NCBI GenBank assembly: GCA_903877385.1
Contig: CAIRDP010000020.1
Span: 124,001-188,000 of the forward strand
Source of the DNA: an uncultured Bacteroidales bacterium
Lineage (GTDB): Bacteria > Bacteroidota > Bacteroidia > Bacteroidales > FEN-979
Length of the DNA: 64,000 bases
Direction of reading: 5' to 3'
A model generated the notes under the pieces. It did not search any database. It was not told where the DNA came from and saw only the letters and a list, made by a program, of their open reading frames with translations. Both the position numbers and the translations under genes were made by a program. Positions 8,159 to 17,481 of the stretch are shown one piece after another (the first letter of the stretch is position 1; each line of letters starts with the position of its first letter).

Positions 8159-9697
8159 CTATAGCGGAATATTCCCGTGCTTCTTCGGCGGATTCTGCTT
8201 GCTCTTATGCTGCGTCAGCTCCAGCGCCTGGATCAGCTTCATCCTCGTCTGCTTCGGCAGTATGATCTCATCAACATAACCCAGCTCAGCCGCCTTGTAC
8301 GGATTCGCAAACGTCTTGCGGTAGTTGTCCACCGCCTCGGCCCTTTCAGCCTCGCCAAGCTTGCCCTTATGAATGATATTTACTGCTCCCTCGGGACCCA
8401 TCACCGCGATTTCGGCAGTGGGATACGCAAAATTCACGTCACCGCCTATATGCTTGCTCGACATCACGCAGTATGCGCCCCCGTATGCTTTTCTGGTGAT
8501 CACAGTGATCTTGGGAACAGTGGCCTCGCAGAAGGCATACAGGAGTTTGGCTCCGTGTTTGATGATGCCTCCGAACTCCTGGTTGGTCCCGGGAAGGAAG
8601 CCCGGCACGTCTTCAAAGGTGATGAGCGGTATGTTGAACGCATCGCAGAACCTTACGAACCTGGCGCCCTTCACCGATGAGTTGATATCGAGCACCCCGG
8701 CCAGGTAAGCCGGCTGGTTTGCGACAATGCCAACGGGTTTTCCGCCGAGGCGGGCAAATCCTATGATGATATTGCCAGCATAATGCGGCATCACTTCAAA
8801 GAAATTATTGTTGTCGACAACCGTGGTTATGATGTCCTTTATATCGTAAGGCTTGTTGGGATCGGCCGGGACTATTTCCTGGAGCTTCTCATCCTGCCTC
8901 ATGATATCATCGGTACACGGACGTGTAGGCGGATCAGCCATGTTGTTCGAAGGCAGAAAACCGAGCAGCTCCCTTATCATCATGATGAGCTGTTCATCGT
9001 TTTCGGCGGCAAAATGGGCTACCCCGCTCTTTGAATTATGGGTCATGGCCCCTCCGAGCTCATCCATGGTCACTTCTTCATGGGTAACGGTCTTGATGAC
9101 CTCAGGTCCCGTGACAAACATATAACTGCTTTCCTTGACCATGAAAATGAAATCGGTCATGGCGGGGGAATATACTGCCCCCCCTGCACAGGGACCAAGG
9201 ATGGCCGAGATCTGGGGAATTACACCCGAAGCCTGTACGTTTCGGTAAAAAATATCGGCATAACCTGCAAGACTTTCAACACCTTCCTGTATGCGGGCCC
9301 CGCCTGAATCGTTCAGCCCGATCACGGGAGCACCCATGCTCATGGCCATATCCATGATCTTCACGACCTTTTCGGCATTTGCCCGGCTCATGGTCCCTCC
9401 GAAAACAGTAAAATCCTGGGCAAAAACAAAGGTAAGCCGCCCGTCGACCTTGCCGTAACCGGTTACCATTCCGTCGCCGGGGATCTTGTTCTTTGCCATG
9501 CCGAAATCATGGCAGCGGTGGGTCACCAGCTTATCGGTCTCAACAAAGGTATTCGGGTCGAGAAGCAATCCTACCCTTTCACGGGCTGTCAAACGGCCCT
9601 GCTTATGCAGTTTTTCGATTTTCTCAACACCCCCGCCCAACTCTGCGGCTTTATTCCGGCTCTCGAAATCATGTAACTTTTCTTCCAATGAAATCAT
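8159..9697 (-). CDS. Acyl-CoA carboxylase carboxyltransferase subunit (propionyl/methylmalonyl-CoA type)
   Basis: 512 aa, typical of PccB/MmdA carboxyltransferases, which move CO2 between carboxybiotin and an acyl-CoA. Features seen: an N-terminal [17 protein letters not shown] block, [14 protein letters not shown] (acyl-CoA oxyanion region), [16 protein letters not shown], and the C-terminal carboxybiotin region with [15 protein letters not shown]. It is the last gene of a three-gene set with biotin carboxylase (11835) and biotin carrier (10273), all on the same strand. Propionyl-CoA or methylmalonyl-CoA is the likely substrate; acetyl-CoA is less likely because AccA/AccD-type subunits are absent. 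Confidence 0.92.
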   Translation of the reverse strand: MISLEEKLHDFESRNKAAELGGGVEKIEKLHKQGRLTARERVGLLLDPNTFVETDKLVTHRCHDFGMAKNKIPGDGMVTGYGKVDGRLTFVFAQDFTVFGGTMSRANAEKVVKIMDMAMSMGAPVIGLNDSGGARIQEGVESLAGYADIFYRNVQASGVIPQISAILGPCAGGAVYSPAMTDFIFMVKESSYMFVTGPEVIKTVTHEEVTMDELGGAMTHNSKSGVAHFAAENDEQLIMMIRELLGFLPSNNMADPPTRPCTDDIMRQDEKLQEIVPADPNKPYDIKDIITTVVDNNNFFEVMPHYAGNIIIGFARLGGKPVGIVANQPAYLAGVLDINSSVKGARFVRFCDAFNIPLITFEDVPGFLPGTNQEFGGIIKHGAKLLYAFCEATVPKITVITRKAYGGAYCVMSSKHIGGDVNFAYPTAEIAVMGPEGAVNIIHKGKLGEAERAEAVDNYRKTFANPYKAAELGYVDEIILPKQTRMKLIQALELTQHKSKQNPPKKHGNIPL

Positions 9698-9737
9698 ATA
9701 TTAATGATTAGTTGATTAATAATGAGTGATGAGTTTA

Positions 9738-9758
9738 CTCATGCCTCATGCCTCATGG
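9738..9758. repeat. Heptamer word array (CTCATGC), three units
   Basis: CTCATGC, CTCATGC, CTCATGG in tandem, preceded at 9722-9735 by the inverted word (ATGAGTG, ATGAGTT), so a hairpin can form. It fills the junction between the biotin-carrier stop (9764) and the carboxyltransferase start (9697). Confidence 0.75.
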
Positions 9759-9763
9759 TTAAT

Positions 9764-10273
9764 TTATTCCAGTTTCATCATGAGCTGATGAGCATTTACG
9801 GTATCTCCTTCTTTCACGAGAACTTCGAGTACGGTCTTATCGTGGCTTGCCTTGAATTCGCTTTGCATCTTCATCGCCTCCACCACGATCAGCGTTTGGC
9901 CCGCAAGAACCTGGTCCCCGGCTTTTACCGGGATCTTCACAACTTTCCCGGGCATGGGCGAAGCTACCAGGTTTTCTTCTTCCTGCTGCATGCCCTGGCT
10001 GCGGCTGCTGATATATTTTGATTCGGCATCCACAACCTCCACGTTGAACGTCTTGGCAAATGTGTTTACAATGTACTTTTTGCTGTTGTCGCTTTCGATA
10101 AGCTCAACGTTGTATGAATGCCCGTTATACAGTATGGAATAAACACCCTGCTCCACCATTGCAATATCAACATCGTACTTATGCCCGTCGATATCAAGCA
10201 GTACCTTGTTTCCGTTTCTGCTCAGCACATCCACCTTTGCGGTGCGTTGCCCCAGGTTGACTTCGTATGCCAT
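9764..10273 (-). CDS. Biotin carboxyl carrier protein of the acyl-CoA carboxylase
   Basis: 169 aa from ATG 10273; the frame extends upstream to 10465, but that part overlaps the biotin carboxylase gene out of frame and has no family similarity. The C-terminal half is a biotinyl domain: ASPMPGKVVKIPVKAGD, then VEAMKMQ with the biotinylated lysine at residue 135. The N-terminal part (MAYEVNLGQRTAKVDVL) is the barrel-type linker domain found in free-standing carriers of Bacteroidota. A Gln/Glu-rich stretch (MQQEEENL) forms the hinge. Confidence 0.92.
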   Translation of the reverse strand: MAYEVNLGQRTAKVDVLSRNGNKVLLDIDGHKYDVDIAMVEQGVYSILYNGHSYNVELIESDNSKKYIVNTFAKTFNVEVVDAESKYISSRSQGMQQEEENLVASPMPGKVVKIPVKAGDQVLAGQTLIVVEAMKMQSEFKASHDKTVLEVLVKEGDTVNAHQLMMKLE

Positions 10274-10326
10274 AGTTTGAATTACTCTTACAATTAAAAA
10301 AATTATTACGGTCTGCAGATGTGATT

Positions 10327-11835
10327 TTACAGTCGCAAAACATTGCGTTTTCTTCCGAAATCCTTCCAGCCCGATCCCAGGGTATCGGTATAATGTGGCG
10401 GCTGGATGCGTTCCATTTTCGTGAGGTAGTCGATAAAGGCCGCCATGATGGCTATGTCCTCGCATTCGGTGCCGCAGGGACGCGATTTATGCAGCACTTC
10501 CTCGTTCTTCTCTATAAAATGGGTATTGTATTTCCCGTCCTTGAAATCCTGTGTATCCATGATCTTTTCGAGGAACTTGATATTCGTAATTACACCGGTG
10601 ATCTTGTATTCGTACAAGGCGCGCTTCATACGGGCAATCGCTTCGGACCTCGTCTCCCCCCAGGCGATCAGCTTGGTGATCATGGGATCATAATAAATGG
10701 GGATCTCATATCCTTCGTAAACATAACCGTCGCAGCGAAGCCCAAGCCCGTGGGGTTCGGTGATATGCTTGATCACCCCGGGATTGGGCATGAAGTTGTT
10801 GTCGGGGTCCTCGGCATAGATCCTGCACTGTATGGCATGCCCGTGCTGTTTGAGGTCTTGCTGTGTGAACGGAAGGGGATGCCCGTTGGCGATATTGATC
10901 TGTTCCTTTACCAGGTCAACGCCCACCACCCTTTCGGTAACCGGGTGCTCGACCTGCAACCTGGTATTCATCTCCAGGAAATAGTAATCGAGGTCATCGC
11001 TTACGATGAATTCAATGGTGCCTGCGCCTTTGTAATTTACGGCTTTGGCGGCTTTCACCGCTTTTTCGCCCATCTCTCGTCTCAGTTCAGGGTTCATCAG
11101 GGGCGAGGGGGTTTCTTCAATGACCTTCTGGTGCCTTCTCTGGATGGAGCATTCCCTTTCAAAAAGGTGGACTGCATTTCCATGGTTGTCGGCAAGGATC
11201 TGGAATTCGATATGATGGGGCGACTGAATGTATTTCTCGATATATACCGCATCATTCCCAAAGGCATTCATGGCTTCGGATTTCGCCATGCGGAACATGG
11301 ACCCGAGCTCTTCAATATGTTTGACCAGCCTCATCCCTTTTCCACCTCCTCCTGCCGAAGCTTTGATCATGATTGGCAAGCCGATTTCGTTAACCACCTC
11401 CAGAGCTTTCTTCTCATCGTTAATTGCTTCGGTGGTTCCCGGTACCACCGGCACTCCCGCCCTGATCATGGTCTGGCGTGCGGTGATCTTATCACCCATG
11501 GTCGTGATCGCAAAAGGATCGGGGCCCACAAAGATGATGCCCTCGTTCTGGCAGCGGGTTGCAAAGCCGGCATTCTCTGAAAGGAATCCATACCCCGGGT
11601 GAATCGCATCGGCCCCCGACAGCTTTGCTGCAGCTATGATCGCTTCTATGTTAAGATAACTTTCACGGGATGGAGCCGGACCAATATTATATGCTTCGTC
11701 GGCATACCTTACATGCATTGAATTGCGGTCGGCATCCGAAAAAACAGCAACCGACCTGATACCCATTTCCCGGCATGAACGCATCACCCTTACTGCAATC
11801 TCACCCCGGTTGGCAACCAATACTTTTTTTATCAT
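10327..11835 (-). CDS. Biotin carboxylase subunit of the acyl-CoA carboxylase
   Basis: 502 aa; it carboxylates biotin on the carrier protein using ATP and bicarbonate. The sequence opens with KKVLVANRGEIAVRVMRS and carries the ATP-grasp glycine loop ASAGGGGKGMRLVK (about 160-173), the FEREC/QRRHQKV site, EMNTRLQVEHPVTE and the C-terminal biotin carboxylase domain. It is about 50 residues longer than E. coli AccC, like the stand-alone subunits of propionyl-CoA or pyruvate carboxylases. First gene of the carboxylase operon, with a recognisable promoter at 11866-11898. Confidence 0.94.
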   Translation of the reverse strand: MIKKVLVANRGEIAVRVMRSCREMGIRSVAVFSDADRNSMHVRYADEAYNIGPAPSRESYLNIEAIIAAAKLSGADAIHPGYGFLSENAGFATRCQNEGIIFVGPDPFAITTMGDKITARQTMIRAGVPVVPGTTEAINDEKKALEVVNEIGLPIMIKASAGGGGKGMRLVKHIEELGSMFRMAKSEAMNAFGNDAVYIEKYIQSPHHIEFQILADNHGNAVHLFERECSIQRRHQKVIEETPSPLMNPELRREMGEKAVKAAKAVNYKGAGTIEFIVSDDLDYYFLEMNTRLQVEHPVTERVVGVDLVKEQINIANGHPLPFTQQDLKQHGHAIQCRIYAEDPDNNFMPNPGVIKHITEPHGLGLRCDGYVYEGYEIPIYYDPMITKLIAWGETRSEAIARMKRALYEYKITGVITNIKFLEKIMDTQDFKDGKYNTHFIEKNEEVLHKSRPCGTECEDIAIMAAFIDYLTKMERIQPPHYTDTLGSGWKDFGRKRNVLRL

Positions 11836-11865
11836 TCGATATGTAATTAATCTTATTCCAAACTG

Positions 11866-11898
11866 CGAAATTACGACTAATAATCATTCGCAATCAAA
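11866..11898 (-). promoter_or_regulatory. Promoter of the acyl-CoA carboxylase operon
   Basis: On the - strand: TTTG (11898-11895), a 21-bp spacer, then TAATTTCG (11873-11866), one base off TAnnTTTG. The spacing falls within the 17-23 bp usual for Bacteroidota. The -7 ends 30 bp before the ATG at 11835. Confidence 0.55.
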
Positions 11899-12021
11899 AC
11901 CAGGCTGCTGTAATCTATAAATTTCATTGTGAACAACTTAACAGGAAGAAAAATTTTATCAACCTAGTCTTAGAGCTAAGCAATTTTTACGATCTTTGGG
12001 GCCTGTTCCCAAAATATCCTG

Positions 12022-12873
12022 ATGCCGGTAAAATTTAATCTCCTGGTCCTTTGTTTTTTGTTATTTTCCGCCGTTTCGTGCAGGCAGGAAACTAAAAAGA
12101 CCGAAAAATCAAAACAGCAGGTTCCCATACTTTCCACCATTGAGGAGAAACGTTTCAAGCTGCTTCTTTCAGACCTGGAGGATTTAAAAACCGACGACTG
12201 CCTTAAAAACGCCTCCCTGGGATATTACATCATCGACATTACGAAGGAAAGCAACAAAACGGTTATAGCCCAGAATGAACAGACCAGGCCTATGATGCCG
12301 GCTTCAACGCTAAAACTCTTTGTAACAGCGCCGGCCCTTGAGATCTTCGGCCCCCCGGTCATAGCCGAAGTAACGGTTACCAATGAACATAGCGTGAACT
12401 GGAGGTCCTCGAAGCTGCTCCGCCGCATAGGAGGCAAAATATACAACCACAATACCAAGGAAGCGGGGATACAGGCCATCCTTGAATTCTGGAAAGCCAA
12501 GGGCCTCGATACCCGCGGGATGTATTTCGACGACGGCAACGGTTTGTCGAGGAACAATGCCATATCGCCCAAGCAGCTCGTGGATGCCCTGTTTATCATG
12601 ACCAATTCGAAATACTGGCTTCCCTTTTATGAATCCCTGCCCATAGCGGGCATTACGGGCACCCTGCACAAAGCCCTGAGGGGAACGGCCGCCGAAGGCA
12701 GGGTGAGGGCCAAAACAGGAACCATAGCGGGGGTCAAGAGCTTTGCAGGTTACGTTAAAAGCGTTTCGGGCCGGGAACTGATCTTCTCAATTATTGTCAA
12801 CGACTACAGCTGCCGTACCAAGCTCATTAAAAAGAAGCTCGAAGCCATCATGCTCAGGATGGCCGAGGTGTAA
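12022..12873 (+). CDS. Compact PBP4-like (S13) D-Ala-D-Ala carboxypeptidase lipoprotein
   Basis: 283 aa. Signal peptide with lipobox FSAVSC (Cys20), so probably lipid-anchored. All three penicillin-binding motifs are present: S-T-L-K at 95-98, S-R-N at 176-178 and K-T-G at 231-233. S13 enzymes usually run to about 450-500 aa, with two extra domains inserted between SxxK and SxN; here the two motifs are only about 80 residues apart, so those domains are missing or very small. The frame is uninterrupted, so this is a natural short form, not a frameshift. The expected role is trimming peptidoglycan stem peptides in the periplasm. Confidence 0.85.
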   Translation: MPVKFNLLVLCFLLFSAVSCRQETKKTEKSKQQVPILSTIEEKRFKLLLSDLEDLKTDDCLKNASLGYYIIDITKESNKTVIAQNEQTRPMMPASTLKLFVTAPALEIFGPPVIAEVTVTNEHSVNWRSSKLLRRIGGKIYNHNTKEAGIQAILEFWKAKGLDTRGMYFDDGNGLSRNNAISPKQLVDALFIMTNSKYWLPFYESLPIAGITGTLHKALRGTAAEGRVRAKTGTIAGVKSFAGYVKSVSGRELIFSIIVNDYSCRTKLIKKKLEAIMLRMAEV

Positions 12874-12876
12874 AAC

Positions 12877-13032
12877 TCACTTTTTGTATTTATGGGAAGT
12901 TGTGGCGGGCTTGGAACAATCCCTGGTCTTGGTTTCCTTATCCCTGTAATAATAGCTGTATTTATGACAGGAAACCGTCAATATTGAAAGTAACAGTAGG
13001 GCTGCAAGTATGGTTGATTTTCTGCGGATCAT
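12877..13032 (-). CDS. Small lipoprotein of 51 aa, function unknown
   Basis: An open frame from ATG 13032 to TGA 12877. It begins MIRRKSTILAALLLLSILTV with lipobox LTVSC (Cys22), followed by a short hydrophilic tail rich in Tyr, Lys and Thr (HKYSYYYRDKETKTRDCSKP). The charged start, hydrophobic core and lipobox make it a convincing tiny lipoprotein. It ends 3 bp from the stop of the convergent PBP4-like gene and lies downstream of the exporter gene, whose stop is at 13060, 27 bp before this ATG, on the same strand; the two may be co-transcribed. Confidence 0.65.
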   Translation of the reverse strand: MIRRKSTILAALLLLSILTVSCHKYSYYYRDKETKTRDCSKPATTSHKYKK

Positions 13033-13059
13033 ATATGGCGGATATCCTGGAGGCCCGGT

Positions 13060-14919
13060 TTACAGGAAGGACTGGAGATCATACAGCTTGCGGTAAACCC
13101 CGTTGCGTTCGAGCAGTTCGGTATGCGTTCCCCTTTCAACAATCTCCCCTGCCTGGAGCACAATGATCTCGTCAGCAAACTGTATGGTCGAGAGACGGTG
13201 TGCAATGACGATGGATGTACGGTTCTTCATCAGGTTTTCCAGGGCTTGCTGAACCAGTCTTTCGCTTTCGGTATCCAGGGCCGAAGTGGCTTCGTCGAGG
13301 ATCATGATAGGCGGATTTTTAAGGACAGCCCTGGCGATGCTCAGCCTTTGCTTCTGCCCGCCCGAAAGCTTCACTCCCCTGTCGCCTATGTTGGTCTGGT
13401 ACCCCAGGGGCATGTTTTCGATGAATTCATGGGCATTCGCAACTTTTGCAGCAGCAATGACTTCTTCTTCAGTCGCCGTCTCCATACCAAACGCTATATT
13501 GTTAAAAACGGTATCGTTGAACAATATGGTTTCCTGGGAAACAATGCCCATAAGCCCCCTCAGGTCGTTGATGACCATGTTCTGGATCGGTATTCCGTCT
13601 ATAAGTATATCTCCTTTTTTCGTATCATAAAACCTCGGCAGCAGGTCGACCATGGTGGATTTACCTCCTCCCGAAGGCCCCACCAGGGCCAGTGTTTTGC
13701 CTTTGGATATTACCAGCCTGATTTCTTTAAGCACCTCTTCTTTGACATAGGCAAAGCTTACGGCCCTGAATTCAATTTCTTTTTCGAAGGTCTTCTTGGC
13801 GACGGCATTGGGTATTTCTTCAATAACTTCAGGTTCGTTGAGCACCTGCTGTATCCTGTCGAGTGAAGCGGCTCCTTTCTGGAGGTTGTACCAGGCCTGG
13901 GTAATGGTTTTTGCCGGGTTGAGGATCTGTGAGAAGATCAACATATAGGTAAGGAAAGTAGCTGCATCGAGCAGGTTCCCGGGGGTGAACACCAGCTGTC
14001 CGCCAAACCAGAGCACTATGCTTATCACCACGGCGCCCAGGAACTCACTCAGGGGAGAAGCCAGGTCGCGCTTGCGGTACAGCCTCACCATCAGCCTGAA
14101 AAAGTGGTTGTTGGTCTTCTCAAAGCGTTTGTCGGCAAAATCAATGGCGGTAAACGCTTTTATGATCCTTAAACCCGAAAGGGTTTCTTCAATGATGGAA
14201 AGCAGTATCCCCATCTGTTTCTGTCCCTTGTCGGAAGTCCTTTTAAGGCTTTTCCCTATCTGCCCGATGATAAGGCCCGAAACAGGCAGGAGTATCAGTA
14301 TGAAAATCGTGAGCTTGGGACTGATTGTAAACAATACCGCCAAAAATGACAGTATTGAAATCGGGTCGCGGAAGAACATTTCCAGGGAACTCATGATCGA
14401 CCATTCCACCTCCTGAACATCGGTTGTCATGCGCGAGATGATATCGCCCTTCCTCTGCTCGTTGTAATATCCCAGGGGCAGGATCAGAGCTTTAAAATAT
14501 AACTGCCTGCGGATATCCCTTACAGCCCCGTTCCTTACCGTCGCCAGAAAGAACATTGCAAGGTAACGGAATACGTTCCTCAGGAAGAACAGTATGACTA
14601 TGGTGATGCTGATATAGAGCAGTATTTGTTTCTCACCGTGCTCAAAGATCATTTTCCCGAAAAAATAATTGAAATTGGCCTGGATGGAGTCAATGGTGAG
14701 CAGCTTGGTAAGCTCTCCAAAAGAATGGACATGGGTCATGTCCAGGGAGGGAGCAACGGGCTGTACTTTCACCTTCTTAAACAGCAGGTTCAGCACCGGG
14801 ATGAACAGGGTGAAGGAAACCAGGGAGAACAGGGTCGACAGTATGTTGAAAAGGATATTCAAAACCGCATACAACCAGTATGGTTTTGCATATTGAAGTA
14901 TCCTGAAAAGCTTTTTCAT
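13060..14919 (-). CDS. MsbA-type ABC exporter (fused permease and ATPase)
   Basis: 619 aa. The N-terminal half holds six membrane helices of the ABC exporter fold; the C-terminal half is the nucleotide-binding domain, with Walker A GPSGGGKST, signature LSGGQKQR, Walker B ILDEATSALD and the H-loop in IVIAHRLSTI. Half-transporters of this kind act as homodimers, and MsbA homologues flip lipid A core to the outer leaflet. Lipid export is likely but not proven by sequence. TATCTTTG at 14925-14932 lies directly before the ATG. Confidence 0.9.
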   Translation of the reverse strand: MKKLFRILQYAKPYWLYAVLNILFNILSTLFSLVSFTLFIPVLNLLFKKVKVQPVAPSLDMTHVHSFGELTKLLTIDSIQANFNYFFGKMIFEHGEKQILLYISITIVILFFLRNVFRYLAMFFLATVRNGAVRDIRRQLYFKALILPLGYYNEQRKGDIISRMTTDVQEVEWSIMSSLEMFFRDPISILSFLAVLFTISPKLTIFILILLPVSGLIIGQIGKSLKRTSDKGQKQMGILLSIIEETLSGLRIIKAFTAIDFADKRFEKTNNHFFRLMVRLYRKRDLASPLSEFLGAVVISIVLWFGGQLVFTPGNLLDAATFLTYMLIFSQILNPAKTITQAWYNLQKGAASLDRIQQVLNEPEVIEEIPNAVAKKTFEKEIEFRAVSFAYVKEEVLKEIRLVISKGKTLALVGPSGGGKSTMVDLLPRFYDTKKGDILIDGIPIQNMVINDLRGLMGIVSQETILFNDTVFNNIAFGMETATEEEVIAAAKVANAHEFIENMPLGYQTNIGDRGVKLSGGQKQRLSIARAVLKNPPIMILDEATSALDTESERLVQQALENLMKNRTSIVIAHRLSTIQFADEIIVLQAGEIVERGTHTELLERNGVYRKLYDLQSFL

Positions 14920-14924
14920 AAGAG

Positions 14925-14932
14925 CAAAGATA
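14925..14932 (-). promoter_or_regulatory. -7 element of the ABC exporter, almost touching the start codon
   Basis: TATCTTTG on the - strand, an exact match to TAnnTTTG, ending 5 bp before the ATG at 14919. The transcript would be leaderless or nearly so. It lies 22 bp from the + strand element at 14955. Confidence 0.5.
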
Positions 14933-14954
14933 AGAAATTTATCCTATGGAATAT

Positions 14955-14962
14955 TACCTTTG
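14955..14962 (+). promoter_or_regulatory. -7 element of the sensor kinase operon
   Basis: TACCTTTG, an exact TAnnTTTG match, 17 bp before the ATG at 14980. It is divergent from the exporter's element at 14925-14932. Confidence 0.5.
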
Positions 14963-14979
14963 TGCAATAATCCAGCCAC

Positions 14980-16815
14980 ATGACATTTAAGGTTTCCTCC
15001 ATAACAACAAAGTTGCTGCTGTTGTTCATGCTGGTCGGCCTGGCTTCGGTAGCCGTGGTTGGCATTTACTCGTTTTATGCGGCCCGGGAAGCTATCATCA
15101 AGAGGACGATGGACCAGCTGATATCGGTGAGGGCTGTAAAAAAGCAGCAAATCGAATATTTTTTTGCCGAGAAGTCGAGGAACCTTGAATTTCTTGCCCG
15201 CAGCAATGATATGAAACTCCTGGCCGGGGAACAAAGCAGCCTGGGGGAGATCGCGCGTAAGGCCGTTCCTGCAAAGAAGGCAGCGGGAGGTGAAAGCAGC
15301 CTGCCTGTGAAGAATAAAGACCGCCTGGCCCTGGCAAATGCGAGGGGGAACATGCGCTTTTACCAGGGCAGCTATGGTTTTTCTAACCTCATCATAATAA
15401 GCGGGGAAGCTGAAAATCCGGGGATTTTCTCGCTTAAGGACAGCAGTTTCACAGCCTTCACTCCCCCGGAATACAGGAAATATGTGCAGATTATCGAGTC
15501 GGTTCAGAACAGTGATTCCATTGTAATTGTCGATCTTTTCAGGAGAAGCGCGGCCGACAACCTGCCGGTTTGCCTGCTGGGCAAAGGGATAAGGGATGCC
15601 CATGGCAGTCTGCTGGGAGCTGTCGTACTCGAGGTTTCATCGGCCGAAATAAACCGTATCATGCTGCAGAACAACAGCCGCATCGGCCTCGGGCAGTCGG
15701 GCGAAGCCTATCTTGCCGGCCCCGACCTGATGATGCGTTCCGAATCCCGTTTCATTCCTCATTCGGTCTTAAGCGTAAAAGTGAATTCAATGAGCGCAAA
15801 AAAAGCCGCGCTGGATGAAACCGGGGCGATAGTGACGCCTGATTACAGGAATATTACTGTTTTCAGCGCTTACGAACCCCTGAACATCCCCGGTTTGAAA
15901 TGGATCATCCTCGCCGAGATCGACTATGCCGAATCCCTGATCCCGGTCGACAGGATAAGGAACGATATCCTCCTGGTATCCCTCATCATCTCGCTGTTTA
16001 TCCTTGCCATAGCCAGGCTGATCTCGAAAATGATCACCCAGCCCATCATCAGTCTTAAAAATGCAGCCCTTAAAACAGGGCAGGGTGAATTTGATTCCAG
16101 GGTCGACATCAAATCCTCCGATGAAATAGGGGCCCTGGCCGGCACTTTCAACACCATGATCGACAGGATAAGGGAGGAACGCGAAAGGAGGTTGTCGGCG
16201 ATGTACGACGGACAGGAAATGGAGAGGCAGAGGGTTTCGAGGGAGCTGCACGACGGGCTGGGGCAGAAACTGGTGGGGGCAAAGCTCCAGATGGAGAACT
16301 GTGACGGCCAGGATTTTAATTGTTTGCAGAAGACATTTGGGGAGATCAAGAATGTTTTCGGCTCGCTCATAGAAGATACCCGCCAGATCTCGAACGACCT
16401 CATGCCCCCTGCCCTGAATGAGCTGGGCCTTGAAAATGCTTTGGAGAACCTCTGCAAAACGCTGGGCCGGCAGTCGAATCTTGAGATAGAGTTTTATTCA
16501 CACGGGCTTGACCTCCCTCCCGACAACAAGACAACGGTTTATCTTTACCGTATTGCCCAGGAGGCGCTGAACAACGCTATCAGGCATTCCTCGGCAAATG
16601 ACATCAGCATGCAGCTTATCGAAAATAAGGATAACCTTATCCTGATCCTTGAGGACAACGGCAGGGGGTTTGAAACGGAGCAGAGCGAACCGGGGGGAGG
16701 CAACGGCTTGTACAATATGCGTGAGCGGGCCAGGATACTGGGAGGGACTTTAAGCGTTGAATCAGGCCCCGGAACGGGAACTACGATACGTGTCAAAATA
16801 CCGAAAAATAAATGA
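14980..16815 (+). CDS. Membrane sensor histidine kinase (cache-like sensor, HAMP, HisKA_3)
   Basis: 611 aa. Membrane helices lie near residues 10-30 and 328-346, enclosing a periplasmic region of about 300 residues that resembles a double-cache sensor. A HAMP domain follows (MITQPIISLKNAAL to about 400). The dimerisation box SRELHDGLGQ gives the phospho-acceptor His424, typical of NarL-partner kinases, and the ATPase lobe carries EDNGRGF and GNGLYNMRERA. Its stop overlaps the response regulator start by 4 bp (ATGA), so the two are translationally coupled. The ligand is unknown; the ammonium transporter downstream hints at nitrogen or redox sensing. Confidence 0.92.
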   Translation: MTFKVSSITTKLLLLFMLVGLASVAVVGIYSFYAAREAIIKRTMDQLISVRAVKKQQIEYFFAEKSRNLEFLARSNDMKLLAGEQSSLGEIARKAVPAKKAAGGESSLPVKNKDRLALANARGNMRFYQGSYGFSNLIIISGEAENPGIFSLKDSSFTAFTPPEYRKYVQIIESVQNSDSIVIVDLFRRSAADNLPVCLLGKGIRDAHGSLLGAVVLEVSSAEINRIMLQNNSRIGLGQSGEAYLAGPDLMMRSESRFIPHSVLSVKVNSMSAKKAALDETGAIVTPDYRNITVFSAYEPLNIPGLKWIILAEIDYAESLIPVDRIRNDILLVSLIISLFILAIARLISKMITQPIISLKNAALKTGQGEFDSRVDIKSSDEIGALAGTFNTMIDRIREERERRLSAMYDGQEMERQRVSRELHDGLGQKLVGAKLQMENCDGQDFNCLQKTFGEIKNVFGSLIEDTRQISNDLMPPALNELGLENALENLCKTLGRQSNLEIEFYSHGLDLPPDNKTTVYLYRIAQEALNNAIRHSSANDISMQLIENKDNLILILEDNGRGFETEQSEPGGGNGLYNMRERARILGGTLSVESGPGTGTTIRVKIPKNK

Positions 16816-17480
16816 AAAACAAGATCAAAGTCCTGCTGGTCGACGACCACCAGATCATTCGCGACGGTCTGAGCAATATGCTTAAGGAAGCCGACGACAT
16901 AGAGGTTTGCGGGGGGGCTGCCGATGTGGCAAAAGCCCTTGAGATGGTAAAGAAAACCAATCCCGATGTGGTGATCACCGATCTTTCGATGCCCGGCAAA
17001 TCGGGGATTGAGCTGATACGGAAGATCAGCGAGAAACACCAGGGAATTTATGTGCTGGTGCTTTCGATGTATGTGACCGAAGATTACATTTTCAATGCGC
17101 TTAAGGCCGGTGCCAAAGGGTACCTGCCCAAGCAGGACACCACCAAGGCCGAACTTCTGAAAGCCGTAAGGACCATTGCCAGGGGTGAGGAATTCTTCAG
17201 TGATACCGTGGCCCAGGTGATCTCCAAGCTGTACTCCCATTCGGCAAAATCAACCGCCTCGCCCGATGCCCTGGCCCGCAAGGCCAACCTCACTTCCAGG
17301 GAGACCGAGATCCTCAGGCTGTATACCGAAGGGCTGTCGAATATGGAAATTGCCGACCGCCTCAATATCAGCATCAGAACCGTGGAGACGCATAAGAACA
17401 ACATTATGCAGAAATACAATTTCAAAACCACGGTCGATATGGTGAAGTTTGCCATCCGCAACAACCTGGGTGAAGCCTAA
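16812..17480 (+). CDS. NarL/FixJ-type response regulator
   Basis: 222 aa. Receiver domain with the acidic pocket DDH at 11-13, phospho-acceptor Asp57 in VITDLSMPG, and the conserved Lys in GYLPKQD. The C-terminal LuxR-type helix-turn-helix runs from about 160 to 215 (LTSRETEILRLYTEG then IADRLNISIRTVETHKNNI). It is coupled by ATGA overlap to the kinase. A heptamer array begins two bases after its stop codon. Confidence 0.94.
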   Translation: MKNKIKVLLVDDHQIIRDGLSNMLKEADDIEVCGGAADVAKALEMVKKTNPDVVITDLSMPGKSGIELIRKISEKHQGIYVLVLSMYVTEDYIFNALKAGAKGYLPKQDTTKAELLKAVRTIARGEEFFSDTVAQVISKLYSHSAKSTASPDALARKANLTSRETEILRLYTEGLSNMEIADRLNISIRTVETHKNNIMQKYNFKTTVDMVKFAIRNNLGEA

Positions 17481-17481
17481 A

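Noticed and set aside
10321-11580. Long + strand frame (419 codons) across the biotin carboxylase gene
   Set aside because: It is antisense to a gene with clear family motifs; the long frame follows from codon use on the other strand and has no signal or known domain.
12022-12873. Frameshifted or truncated PBP4 gene
   Set aside because: SxxK, SxN and KTG are all in one clean frame, with a proper signal peptide and stop.
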